Of a DNA stretch of 64,000 bases, positions 44,305 to 52,033 are shown in pieces. Origin of the DNA: an uncultured Clostridium sp. (lineage in GTDB: Bacteria; Bacillota; Clostridia; Clostridiales; Clostridiaceae); NCBI GenBank assembly GCA_900548455.1, contig URKQ01000001.1, forward strand, positions 339,321 through 403,320, read 5' to 3'. Position 1 is the stretch's first letter; the number at the start of each line of letters is the position of its first letter. Made by a program: the position numbers and the translations under genes. The notes under the pieces were generated by a model that was given only the letters and a program-made list of their open reading frames with translations, was not told the origin of the DNA and did no database searches.

Positions 44305-44505
44305 GGCTCTGTATGCATACGGAGCCTTTTATACTCTATTCAGCTTTTTCAAAAGGAACCCTATGGTTCCCTTTGAGTATCTCTCCTTGAATCGGAGGGG
44401 ATAGTATCCCCCTTCACCCCTTCTTAGGAGAAGCTGTGCACAAGTTGATTAAATTATTGTCTAGAATAACTTGTACATTCTATCACTTTATTTAACTACA
44501 GAGCC
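44305..44505. mobile_element. MITE-like element, copy 2 (201 bp) with perfect target duplication
   Basis: It starts GGCTCTGTA and ends TACAGAGCC. The flanking 8-mers are identical (TAAAGAAA at 44297-44304 and 44506-44513), a clear target-site duplication. The interior matches copy 1 at 5771-5976 over most of its length, including the AGGAACC/GGTTCC hairpin and the TTGTACATTCTAT stretch near the right end. It contains no transposase. Confidence 0.85.
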
Positions 44506-44510
44506 TAAAG

Positions 44511-44543
44511 AAAAGCGTTGCAACTTAATTTTGCAACGCTTTT
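44511..44543. terminator. Stem-loop, possible terminator
   Basis: A 13-bp perfect stem (44511-44523 with 44531-44543) ends in four T and overlaps the target duplication of the element. It lies downstream of the hxlR gene on the minus strand. The rest of 44544-44715 is AT-rich with nothing I can name. Confidence 0.5.
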
Positions 44544-44715
44544 ATCATCTAAAAAATTTCAATCTATTTTTGGGAGGATTAGATTGAATAGCGGTAGGAA
44601 TCTACCTAATGCATGGAACACAAGTGGTTGTAATAATTATTAACCGATAATTATTATCCCTTGTATTTATAATATAACATATGAGTATAAAAGATTCAAG
44701 TATAATATATATTTG

Positions 44716-45066
44716 TTAATTAATTTCCTCTTTATCATGATTGTTGAGATAATCTATATAATCATTACCCCACGCCTCTAGTGAGGCAAGGACAATTTCA
44801 AACTTTTTACCAATATCACTTAAGCTATATTCCACTTTTGGTGGAACTTGATTATATTCAGTTCTAATAATTAAGCCCTCTTTTTCTAAACTTTTAAGTT
44901 GTCTTGAGAGTGTTGAGTGAGTCATATCTTCAGGCAAACGTCTTTGAAGTTCATTAAACCTTAAAGGTTCATTTCTTAGTAAATATAGTATGTATATTGA
45001 CCATTTTCCAGATAGTATTTTTTGCGAAGTCACAAAGGGACAAATTCCAAATAGTTCTTTTTTCAT
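44716..45066 (-). CDS. HxlR family transcriptional regulator
   Basis: 116 residues with the family pattern: an N-terminal cysteine (ICPFVTSQKILSGKWSIYIL), LRFNELQRRLPEDMTHSTLSRQLKSLEKEGLI as the helix-turn-helix and wing, and YSLSDIGK. HxlR regulators sense reactive electrophiles or redox change, some through this cysteine. It is divergent from a flavin-binding protein gene, its probable target. The ATG follows AGGAGGA. Confidence 0.9.
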   Translation of the reverse strand: MKKELFGICPFVTSQKILSGKWSIYILYLLRNEPLRFNELQRRLPEDMTHSTLSRQLKSLEKEGLIIRTEYNQVPPKVEYSLSDIGKKFEIVLASLEAWGNDYIDYLNNHDKEEIN

Positions 45067-45191
45067 ATATCCTCCTAGGTATCTTTTTTGATACCAGTAT
45101 CATAAAATATCGTACTTGTATAAAAAGTAGTACTTTGTATAATAAAAGTACAAATAAAATATATCATGTATATTTGGAAGGAGCAATAAAA

Positions 45192-45587
45192 ATGGATGAA
45201 GTTTTAAATTATCTAAAGGAATGTGGAACATTTTATCTTGGAACTTGTGAGGGTGGACAACCTAGGGTAAGGCCTTTTGGAGCTGTAGCGGAATTTGAAG
45301 ACAAGCTTTATATTGTAACTAATAATGAAAAAAATGTTTATAAGCAAATGATTAATAATTCCAAGGTTGAGATTTGTGGGATGAATAAGGATACCTGGAT
45401 ACGTATAGAAGGTGAGGCTATTCATGATGATAGGCGCGAAGCTAGGGTAAAGATGATGGAGGATAATAAGGATTCATTAGGAAGTTTATATAAGGTAGAT
45501 GATAATCTAATGGAAGTACTATACTTGAAAAATGCAACTGCAACTATATATTCTTTTACAAATAGTCCAAAGGTAATAAAATTTTAA
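45192..45587 (+). CDS. Pyridoxamine 5'-phosphate oxidase family (flavin-binding) protein
   Basis: 131 residues starting at the ATG after GGAAGGAG; the open frame upstream is not translated. The split-barrel core shows GTFYLGTCEGGQPRVRPFGAVAEFEDKLYIVTNN, the FMN-contacting pattern of small PNPOx-like proteins. Such proteins bind FMN, F420 or haem and often act in nitro- or quinone-type stress. It is divergent from hxlR and probably induced through it. Confidence 0.85.
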   Translation: MDEVLNYLKECGTFYLGTCEGGQPRVRPFGAVAEFEDKLYIVTNNEKNVYKQMINNSKVEICGMNKDTWIRIEGEAIHDDRREARVKMMEDNKDSLGSLYKVDDNLMEVLYLKNATATIYSFTNSPKVIKF

Positions 45588-45590
45588 AAA

Positions 45591-45610
45591 AGCAGGCAAT
45601 GATGCCTGCT
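45591..45610. terminator. Terminator between convergent genes
   Basis: AGCAGGCA-ATGA-TGCCTGCT has six T on its minus-strand exit side, so it mainly serves the M28 peptidase gene. Confidence 0.7.
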
Positions 45611-45629
45611 TGCTATTTATAAAAAAATA

Positions 45630-47618
45630 TTAATGAATTATTTCTTTTATATAATTTATTATTTTAGAAACAGCTAAATACTCATTACCTAAAACCTTAT
45701 TTAAGTAACTCAATTGGTTATTATATGCTTTCTCTAACAATGCAATTTCTTCAGTTAAGTCTGGACAATCATCTTCATATTTGCAATTTAATGAATGAAT
45801 AACATCATATAAATCTTCATTTGGATTCATATACATTTTTTCACCAAAAGAATTATCATTTCCATAGACCTGGCGATTAACTAAAAAGTCATAAGCTTTT
45901 TTATCTAATTGAAAAGCATATTTGTTTCCATCTATATTTAAAAGATAGTTATTTACTATATCATCTAAAGATTCGCTGTTGTTATGTAAGGAATTTAACC
46001 CTTTGTATAACAATAATAGGTTGGTCTGACAAAGAGAATGAGGATAGACAATGGAAGCATTATAATCAAGAGCTAAAAAACTATCTTGTACCATTTTATA
46101 TAGCTTATATAAATGATAGTTTAAATCATATGCTTGGCAACTATAATTTTCAAAATTAGAATTAATGATATATATTTTGTTAGTAAGCATTTTTCCATAA
46201 TAGCAAAGCTCTTCTAAAAGGTTTTGGAATTTACTATCTAAAAATCTTTTATTAAAGCTTTTTTTAAAATCTTCAAATGTAGTATAAAAGTCCATTGGTC
46301 GAAGAATTAATCTATCTAGACTTAAAACCATTGTTCCGTAGAGTTCTTGAATCATCCTATGGGTTTTTCTATCAAAGCCAGCTTTTTTATTATCCATAGA
46401 ACTATGGTAATAAGACTTATAATATATGCTTTCATTTAAATCATCACCTGCAGTTATACAAGGAATGCCAGATTTTTGATAAATAAAATCTTCATAAGAG
46501 GTAGGAACTGGATATTTAAATTTAAAATTATATTCTTTATACCTAGAGAAAGTCTGTAAATTAGCAGTTCTAGTAAAATAATTTAATTCCGGTGAACTAT
46601 ATATAATAAAGTTTTTTTCATCCTTTATTGGAAAATTACCATCAATATTTATAAGTGCAAAGGCTTTTTTAGGCCATTCAGGATGAAGATGCATAATTTG
46701 TTCATAAGCTCCTGCAGCCCAGTCAAAATGACTATAACCTTTACCCCATTCTTCAGCACCATGGGCGATGAATCTTATTGTTCTAGTATTATCATAGGAA
46801 CTATCTATAAGACCTTTTGCAATACCTAGAATTTCAGAGACTCCAGAGGCATCATCAAAATATGAGTGATAATAACCATCATAATGAGAAATTAGATAAA
46901 TTACTTCATCGGTTTTTCCTTTGATTTCTCCCCAAATATTATATGAAGTAGCATAAGGAATTACAGTTGAATTAGAATTGAGAGTTACTTGAATTTCTTT
47001 AGAATCACTAGCATCAATTAATTTCATAAGGGTATTAGCATCTTTTATACTTATAGATAGAGCTTTGCAATAAGAGGGGGTACTAATATCATTAGAAATT
47101 AAAATATCCTCGTGAAGGATTTTGTGTGTTGTAGCAACTATTACTCCTGCGGCTCCTTTAACATGTGCCTGATATGAAGGATAGTTAACCCAGTTATCTG
47201 TTGTTGTATTTAAAGGAGATATTAAGATTAGTTTACCAGTTATATCCCCCAGTGCTGTAAGTTCATTACTACTACCTTTACCACCATAAACTAATTTTAG
47301 ACATTGATCTTTTGCAACGAAGTTAGTAGCAAATCCACCAAGTATTATCTTTGAAGGTTCATTCTTATCATTTGTATACTGCAAATTTGCTCCTTTAAAA
47401 GTCCATCCATTGACTTTAAAACTATCAGCTGTTACATTAGTGAGTCCAACTTCACTAAATTTTTCATAGAGATATTTTGCAGCAGCAGTGCAGGCTGGAG
47501 AACCAGCAGAACGATTTCCTGTTTCAGGATCATCACCAAAAGCGGAGAGTTTATCTATTATATCTTCTGTATATAAAGTATCAATTGAATTATAAAATTT
47601 ATCAAACAAATAGTTCAC
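45630..47618 (-). CDS. M28 family zinc aminopeptidase-like protein with PA domain
   Basis: 662 residues. A PA insert (about 95-200) precedes the M28 core with zinc-ligand motifs SHYDGYYHS, DDASGVSE, AHGAEEWG and YYHSSMD. The C-terminal 230 residues are helical and not part of the peptidase fold. There is no signal peptide, so it is probably cytosolic, unlike many M28 enzymes. The start is GTG with only a weak ribosome site (AAAGTTAG). It probably removes N-terminal residues from peptides. Confidence 0.82.
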   Translation of the reverse strand: MNYLFDKFYNSIDTLYTEDIIDKLSAFGDDPETGNRSAGSPACTAAAKYLYEKFSEVGLTNVTADSFKVNGWTFKGANLQYTNDKNEPSKIILGGFATNFVAKDQCLKLVYGGKGSSNELTALGDITGKLILISPLNTTTDNWVNYPSYQAHVKGAAGVIVATTHKILHEDILISNDISTPSYCKALSISIKDANTLMKLIDASDSKEIQVTLNSNSTVIPYATSYNIWGEIKGKTDEVIYLISHYDGYYHSYFDDASGVSEILGIAKGLIDSSYDNTRTIRFIAHGAEEWGKGYSHFDWAAGAYEQIMHLHPEWPKKAFALINIDGNFPIKDEKNFIIYSSPELNYFTRTANLQTFSRYKEYNFKFKYPVPTSYEDFIYQKSGIPCITAGDDLNESIYYKSYYHSSMDNKKAGFDRKTHRMIQELYGTMVLSLDRLILRPMDFYTTFEDFKKSFNKRFLDSKFQNLLEELCYYGKMLTNKIYIINSNFENYSCQAYDLNYHLYKLYKMVQDSFLALDYNASIVYPHSLCQTNLLLLYKGLNSLHNNSESLDDIVNNYLLNIDGNKYAFQLDKKAYDFLVNRQVYGNDNSFGEKMYMNPNEDLYDVIHSLNCKYEDDCPDLTEEIALLEKAYNNQLSYLNKVLGNEYLAVSKIINYIKEIIH

Positions 47619-47690
47619 CTAACTTTCTATATCTTTATATTAATGTATGAATAGAAATTAATTATTGTTAAAATAAAGAATTAGTTATGA

Positions 47691-47724
47691 AGTGCTATTG
47701 CATGTATAATTTTGCAATAGCACT
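47691..47724. terminator. Stem-loop after the GNAT gene
   Basis: A 12-bp perfect stem (47691-47702 with 47713-47724). It is followed by TTTTATTT on the plus strand but not by a T run on the minus strand, where the neighbouring genes lie. It may be a processed or weak terminator. Confidence 0.45.
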
Positions 47725-47737
47725 TTTATTTCCAGTT

Positions 47738-48367
47738 TTAAAAGGTATATCTATATAAAAATACATCAAGATTTTCATTCATAGAATCAAAGAATACTCT
47801 TTTTTCATTAACACGTTTGAAGCCTTCATGTTCATAAAAACCATAATTACAAATTGTATCAGTATAAAGGTATAAAGACTTTACATCCATAGTCTTCATA
47901 TAATCAAATAAGTCATTTACAAGAACTTTTCCAACACCTAAACCCTGACTTTCTTTAGAGACAATAAACAGCTCAATGCAGCCTTGGAAAGCATTTTCTT
48001 TTCCTTTAATAATTTCTTTGTACGTTTCAGTAATAGTTGAAAACTCTTTAAGTATTTTTTTGTTTTCCTTATTAGTTATAAGAACTTTAAATCCACTTAG
48101 TAATAGACTAAATAAGTTATGAGGTTTTCTTAGATTCAATTTATCATTTTTTGAAGAACCTAAAATAATACCAATTACTTTTCCTTCTTTTACAGCTACT
48201 TTTCCATAGGAACTCGATACTAAACAATCTTGAAGATAGATATTTAAAAGTGTATTTAAGAAATTTTTATCTTTAATCTCTTTATTAAAGCCAAAAGCTT
48301 CACCAATTAAATATTTAGCCGTTTCATAATCTTCTTTTTCTATATTTCTGTATAGTATATTGTCCAT
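47738..48367 (-). CDS. GNAT family N-acetyltransferase
   Basis: 209 residues. GNAT core with GKVIGIILGSS and the acetyl-CoA loop SKESQGLGVGKVLVNDLFDYM, then YGFYEHEGFKRV. The ATG at 48365-48367 is placed 10 bases after AAAGGA. It is divergent from a MerR-type regulator and is driven by a promoter with a 19-bp spacer over a palindrome, so it is probably induced by that regulator. The acetylated substrate is unknown. Confidence 0.85.
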   Translation of the reverse strand: MDNILYRNIEKEDYETAKYLIGEAFGFNKEIKDKNFLNTLLNIYLQDCLVSSSYGKVAVKEGKVIGIILGSSKNDKLNLRKPHNLFSLLLSGFKVLITNKENKKILKEFSTITETYKEIIKGKENAFQGCIELFIVSKESQGLGVGKVLVNDLFDYMKTMDVKSLYLYTDTICNYGFYEHEGFKRVNEKRVFFDSMNENLDVFLYRYTF

Positions 48368-48413
48368 TTTTAACAATCCTTTCTAAATTATATATTGATT
48401 TTTCCATAATTTC

Positions 48414-48444
48414 ATAATAGAATCTCCACTAAGGGGAGAGGCAA
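48414..48444 (-). promoter_or_regulatory. MerR-type promoter (19-bp spacer) for the GNAT gene
   Basis: On the minus strand, TTGCCT (48439-48444) and TATTAT (48414-48419) are separated by 19 bp. The spacer holds the palindrome CTCCCCTTAGTGGAG. This over-long spacer with a central dyad is the hallmark of MerR-activated promoters. Confidence 0.8.
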
Positions 48445-48475
48445 TAGCTTATATAAAAAATTGGAGGATTTAAAC

Positions 48476-49282
48476 GTGAAGAATTTATATTCAATTGGAG
48501 AAGTTGCAAAAATTAAAGAAATTACTATAAAAGCATTAAGATATTATCATCAGGTGGGTATTCTTATCCCTAATTATATTGATGAAAGTACAGGATTTAG
48601 ATATTACTCAATTGAGCAATTTATACATATTGATGTTATTAAAGGTTGCAGAGCGTTAGGAACAAGTATAAAGGAGCTTCAGGAAATTTTTAAGGATAAG
48701 GATACCTTAAAGTTAGTAGAGTTTCTTCAGATGAAGAAATGTGAAGCGGAAGAAAATATAAAAAAGATGAAAGAAGTAATTAAAGATATAGATGAATTGA
48801 CTGATGTAATCATGTATTCAAGGGATATTGTTAATAATGAAGAAATTCAAATTAAGTTTTTTGAAGAGAGATCTATAGTTGTAGTGCCTTGCAGAGAAGT
48901 AGGAAATTTAAAAGAACTTATATATTATTCTGACTTAGACAAGGTAATTGAGTATAATAATCTAAATGTAACTATGGAAAGAGGAATTATATACAAATTA
49001 TCTTTAGATATTAAAGCTGAACCCGAGTATGTTTTTTCTAAAATTAGTGAAAAGATAGAGCGCCCAAAATGCATAAGTATAAAAACATTACCCAAGGGAA
49101 AGTATTTAACTTTAGTTTATAGCAAGGAAAATGAAGACTACCGTTGGGAGAAATTATTTAAATATATAAAAGACAATAATTTAAAAGTGAAAAATATTAT
49201 TGAAATAGAACTTTATGATCAGCTTTTCACCACAGAAACATATAGTTGCCAATTACAAATGCTAATAGAGGAGCTAAATTAA
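48476..49282 (+). CDS. MerR family transcriptional regulator with effector-binding domain
   Basis: 268 residues from GTG after GGAGG. The helix-turn-helix and wing are at the N terminus (LYSIGEVAKIKEITIKALRYYHQVGIL, DESTGFRYYS). A dimerisation coiled coil lies around 75-115 and a GyrI-like ligand domain at about 125-268 (ISIKTLPKGKYLTLVYSK). This is the BmrR-like layout used to sense cationic or aromatic drugs. It probably controls the divergent GNAT gene, and possibly the MATE gene downstream, which has its own leader switch. Confidence 0.87.
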   Translation: MKNLYSIGEVAKIKEITIKALRYYHQVGILIPNYIDESTGFRYYSIEQFIHIDVIKGCRALGTSIKELQEIFKDKDTLKLVEFLQMKKCEAEENIKKMKEVIKDIDELTDVIMYSRDIVNNEEIQIKFFEERSIVVVPCREVGNLKELIYYSDLDKVIEYNNLNVTMERGIIYKLSLDIKAEPEYVFSKISEKIERPKCISIKTLPKGKYLTLVYSKENEDYRWEKLFKYIKDNNLKVKNIIEIELYDQLFTTETYSCQLQMLIEELN

Positions 49283-49353
49283 ATATATTTCAAATTGACC
49301 ATATATTAAATTACATGTAAAATATTACATGTGTGAAGTGAGGAGAGATTTAA

Positions 49354-49392
49354 ATGAATTATCTGTATGTTTTCAGCCTATTGGGAGAATAG
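49354..49392 (+). CDS. Leader peptide of the MATE gene (12 residues)
   Basis: The peptide MNYLYVFSLLGE is preceded by a strong AGGAGAG ribosome site 7 bases from the ATG. The last codons form part of a hairpin (49375-49380 with 49390-49395). Its length, strong start and alternative pairings with the MATE ribosome site indicate a regulatory leader rather than a functional peptide. Confidence 0.65.
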   Translation: MNYLYVFSLLGE

Positions 49393-49456
49393 GCTATTAA
49401 AATAGAACACTATTCTTCTAACTCAAGTAAGAAATTATTTGTAGAAATGGAGAATA
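49375..49456 (+). promoter_or_regulatory. Alternative RNA hairpins in the MATE leader (translational attenuator)
   Basis: Form 1: AGCCTA (49375-49380) pairs with TAGGCT (49390-49395), and TATTCT (49411-49416) pairs with AGAATA (49451-49456) inside the MATE ribosome site. Form 2: AGAATAG of the leader (49386-49392) pairs with CTATTCT (49410-49416), freeing the ribosome site. The two forms exclude each other. A ribosome held on the leader peptide would favour form 2. Confidence 0.6.
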
Positions 49457-49459
49457 ACA

Positions 49460-50773
49460 ATGATAAAAGAAAAAGAACAACGATATAAACTATTATCTAA
49501 AATGGCTTTTCCAATATTAATGAATTATGTAGTTACTACTTTATTTGAGGTTTTAGATAAAGCTATTGTAGGAAATTATTCTACAGAAGGATTTGCAGCT
49601 GTAGGCGTTGCAGGCTCTGTCATCTATGCAATAACAGGATCTTTAGGGATGCTTTCGGTTGCATATAATATTATAGCAGCTAAGTCAATTGGACTTGGCG
49701 ATGATAAAGGTTTTAAAGAGAATTTTTTATCCGCAATGTCACTATCTATAGTTATAGGTATAGGAATTATAGCTCTATCATTGATAGGTGGAGAGTTTCT
49801 TTTTAAGGAAATGTTTGGACTTGAAGGTAATGTACTTAAAGATTGCCTTGGGTATTTTTATATTTCATCGGTTACTGTACTTTTAAATATGATTATATTT
49901 ATTTTTTCAGCTTACTTTAGAAATCTAAAAAACACAAAGATTTCTCTATATAGCACCATAGTTGCAACAGGGATAAATATAGTGTTTGACTATGGTTTGG
50001 TATATGGGAAGTTTGGACTTCCAGAGGTTGGAGTAAAAGGCGCTGCCATTGGAAGTGTTATAGGATTAACCGTAGGAATAGTGATTTATATAATTGAGAT
50101 ATGTAAGGAAGGTAGATTAAGTTTTAAAGTATCCTTTAAGAAGAATATCTTTAAAAGTCTTATAACCTTGTATATTCCACTATTAGGTCAGGATTTAATG
50201 GAAGGAACAGTATTTACACTAATACTAACAGGGATTGTTTCAAGACTTGGAGTGTATGAAATTGCAGCTTATAGTCTTTCAGAAACTATGGGTAGTATTA
50301 TAGCTCTTCCTATATTTGCATTTTCATCTTCTGCTATGACGTTATCTGTACAAAAAAGTTATGAAGGAGATGACATAGAAGCTCGTAATATCCTTAAAGC
50401 TGCAATAAAGATGTCTTTAATTATAGTTTTAACTTTAGGGATTATTACTTTGATTTTTCCAAAATTTATTTTTAGTATCATTAGTAATGACAAAGTGGTA
50501 GTTTCAAGAGTTTCAAGAATATTTATAGTGGTTATTATAGTTCAGCTTATAAATGTATTTCAACAAATATATAAAAGTTTTTTACAAGGAAAAACTGATG
50601 AAACTTATGTTCTAAAGTGTACAATTTTTATATCGTTAATTTCTATAGTTTGGATTTTATTTCTTTCTAAATTACTCAGTCTAGTTGGAGTATATATAGG
50701 CATAGGAATGAGCTATTTATTACTTGCCATATTTTATTACAACAAGATAATAAAAAATAGTAAAAATACTTGA
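49460..50773 (+). CDS. MATE family multidrug efflux transporter
   Basis: 437 residues with 12 membrane segments in two homologous halves. The first half has VVTTLFEVLDKAIVGNYSTEGFAAVGVAGS, the second DLMEGTVFTLILTGIVSRLGVYEIAAYSLSE; the family's hallmark is this repeated helix 1 pattern. It exports cationic drugs or metabolites using a sodium or proton gradient. A 12-residue leader with a ribosome-site switch suggests induction by a ribosome-affecting compound. The start ATG follows GGAGAATAAC. Confidence 0.9.
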   Translation: MIKEKEQRYKLLSKMAFPILMNYVVTTLFEVLDKAIVGNYSTEGFAAVGVAGSVIYAITGSLGMLSVAYNIIAAKSIGLGDDKGFKENFLSAMSLSIVIGIGIIALSLIGGEFLFKEMFGLEGNVLKDCLGYFYISSVTVLLNMIIFIFSAYFRNLKNTKISLYSTIVATGINIVFDYGLVYGKFGLPEVGVKGAAIGSVIGLTVGIVIYIIEICKEGRLSFKVSFKKNIFKSLITLYIPLLGQDLMEGTVFTLILTGIVSRLGVYEIAAYSLSETMGSIIALPIFAFSSSAMTLSVQKSYEGDDIEARNILKAAIKMSLIIVLTLGIITLIFPKFIFSIISNDKVVVSRVSRIFIVVIIVQLINVFQQIYKSFLQGKTDETYVLKCTIFISLISIVWILFLSKLLSLVGVYIGIGMSYLLLAIFYYNKIIKNSKNT

Positions 50774-50827
50774 TATTGGAAAGAAAATAATATAATATTA
50801 GATTAAAGATTTAAAGGAGTGATGGAT

Positions 50828-50911
50828 ATGAAAAAAATAAGTAGCAAATTTAAGTTAAATATTATATATCCAGCACTTCGCGTAGAATTTATTGAGTATT
50901 TTAATGATTAA
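50828..50911 (+). CDS. Leader peptide upstream of tandem-GNAT gene (27 residues)
   Basis: It starts MKKISSKFKLN and ends EFIEYFND, with an AGGAG site 8 bases before the ATG. It stops 42 bases before a terminator that lies ahead of the acetyltransferase gene. The size, good start and following terminator suggest transcriptional attenuation. It could instead be a small protein of its own. Confidence 0.55.
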   Translation: MKKISSKFKLNIIYPALRVEFIEYFND

Positions 50912-50953
50912 AAGTTTTTAGAATTTTTAAGTCATTATTTTAACGTGTATTTT

Positions 50954-50997
50954 AAATACCCTGAAGTAGTTGAGATAACTTCTTTGGGGTATTTTTT
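50954..50997 (+). terminator. Terminator/attenuator in the leader of the tandem-GNAT gene
   Basis: AAATACCC and GAAGT (50954-50967) pair with ACTTC and GGGGTATTT (50978-50994) with a small bulge, followed by a run of six T. The gene's ribosome site lies 17 bases further on, so transcription must pass this structure. Confidence 0.7.
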
Positions 50998-51028
50998 GAT
51001 GTCTAGAAAATTAAAGGGGGAGTTTGTC

Positions 51029-51931
51029 GTGCAAGTAGAAACATTAGACGAAAAAATAATTTTAAGGGAAAATCTAAGTGAAAAGGAGTATGAAGAAATA
51101 ATACGATTAGAAGGTATTTGTAATAAAGAAGATAAAGTAAATTTAAAATTAGAATTAGATTTTAAAATGAACTTTATTAAAAGTAGCAATAATTGTGGGA
51201 TTGAAAATATTAATGAGTTTTTATATTATAACAATAATACTTTAGTGTCTTACCTTGGGATAGTAAGTTTTGGCGGTAAAAAAACAGCAGAAATAAATGG
51301 TATGACACATCCAGATTTTAAAAGAAAAGGACTTTTTAAAAAGCTTCTTGATTTAGCCCTAGAAGAATGTCATAGAGCTAAATATGATAAAATTTTGTTG
51401 TTATGTGATGGAAAATCTAAGTCAGGAATTAAATTTATAGAAGATAACTTAGGAAAATACAGTTTTTCAGAGTATAGAATGAAAGCTAATAATAAAATTC
51501 ATAATGAAGTTGCAAAAAATATTGTACTTAGAAAAGCTACTAATGAAGATGGAAAAGAGATTGTAAAACAAAATGAAATATATTTTGGCCAACCTTTAGA
51601 ATATGAGTGTTTTCCAGAAGAAGAGGAAAAAGTAGGCCAAATCACTTATATGGTTGAGCTTAAAAATAAGATTATTGGAAAGATCACTATATCTTTTGGA
51701 GATGGTCCAGCTTTTATTAGTGGTGTAGGGATATTACCACAATATAGAGGCAGGGGATATGGAAAAGAAACTTTAAAAGAGGCGTTGAGATTAATAAAAG
51801 AAAGAGGTATTAATGAAGTTGAGCTGGATGTAGAGTGTAAAAATGATACTGCTCTAAATTTATATAAGGAATGTGGTTTTCAAGAGCAATCTTCAATGAA
51901 TTATTATAGGCTTTGTAGTAAAATAGAGTGA
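51029..51931 (+). CDS. Tandem GNAT N-acetyltransferase
   Basis: 300 residues from GTG after AAAGGGGGAG; the open frame upstream runs through the terminator and is not coding. Two GNAT domains: the first (about 45-155) has MTHPDFKRKGLFKKLLDLAL, the second (about 165-300) has GILPQYRGRGYGKETLKEALRLI and NLYKECGFQEQSS. Both carry a recognisable acetyl-CoA loop. Two-domain GNATs include antibiotic- and mycothiol-modifying enzymes; the substrate is unknown. Its leader has a peptide and an attenuator. Confidence 0.85.
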   Translation: MQVETLDEKIILRENLSEKEYEEIIRLEGICNKEDKVNLKLELDFKMNFIKSSNNCGIENINEFLYYNNNTLVSYLGIVSFGGKKTAEINGMTHPDFKRKGLFKKLLDLALEECHRAKYDKILLLCDGKSKSGIKFIEDNLGKYSFSEYRMKANNKIHNEVAKNIVLRKATNEDGKEIVKQNEIYFGQPLEYECFPEEEEKVGQITYMVELKNKIIGKITISFGDGPAFISGVGILPQYRGRGYGKETLKEALRLIKERGINEVELDVECKNDTALNLYKECGFQEQSSMNYYRLCSKIE

Positions 51932-52033
51932 TAAAATATACAAGTTTAAAATATTTATTTAAAACTTAGAATGTAAAATTGTTGTTGAAATTCCATTGGA
52001 ATTTCTTCATTAAAAATGAAGGGGATGATCGTA

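Noticed and set aside
44610..44651. Short ORF MHGTQVVVIIINR in the gap before hxlR
   Set aside because: It has no ribosome binding site and no conserved context.
44997..45191. Upstream open extension of the flavin-binding protein gene
   Set aside because: It overlaps the divergent hxlR start and promoter region, while the ATG at 45192 has a strong ribosome site and matches the family N terminus.
50945..51028. N-terminal extension of the tandem GNAT protein
   Set aside because: It would be encoded by the terminator hairpin and lacks a ribosome site; GTG at 51029 follows AAAGGGGGAG.
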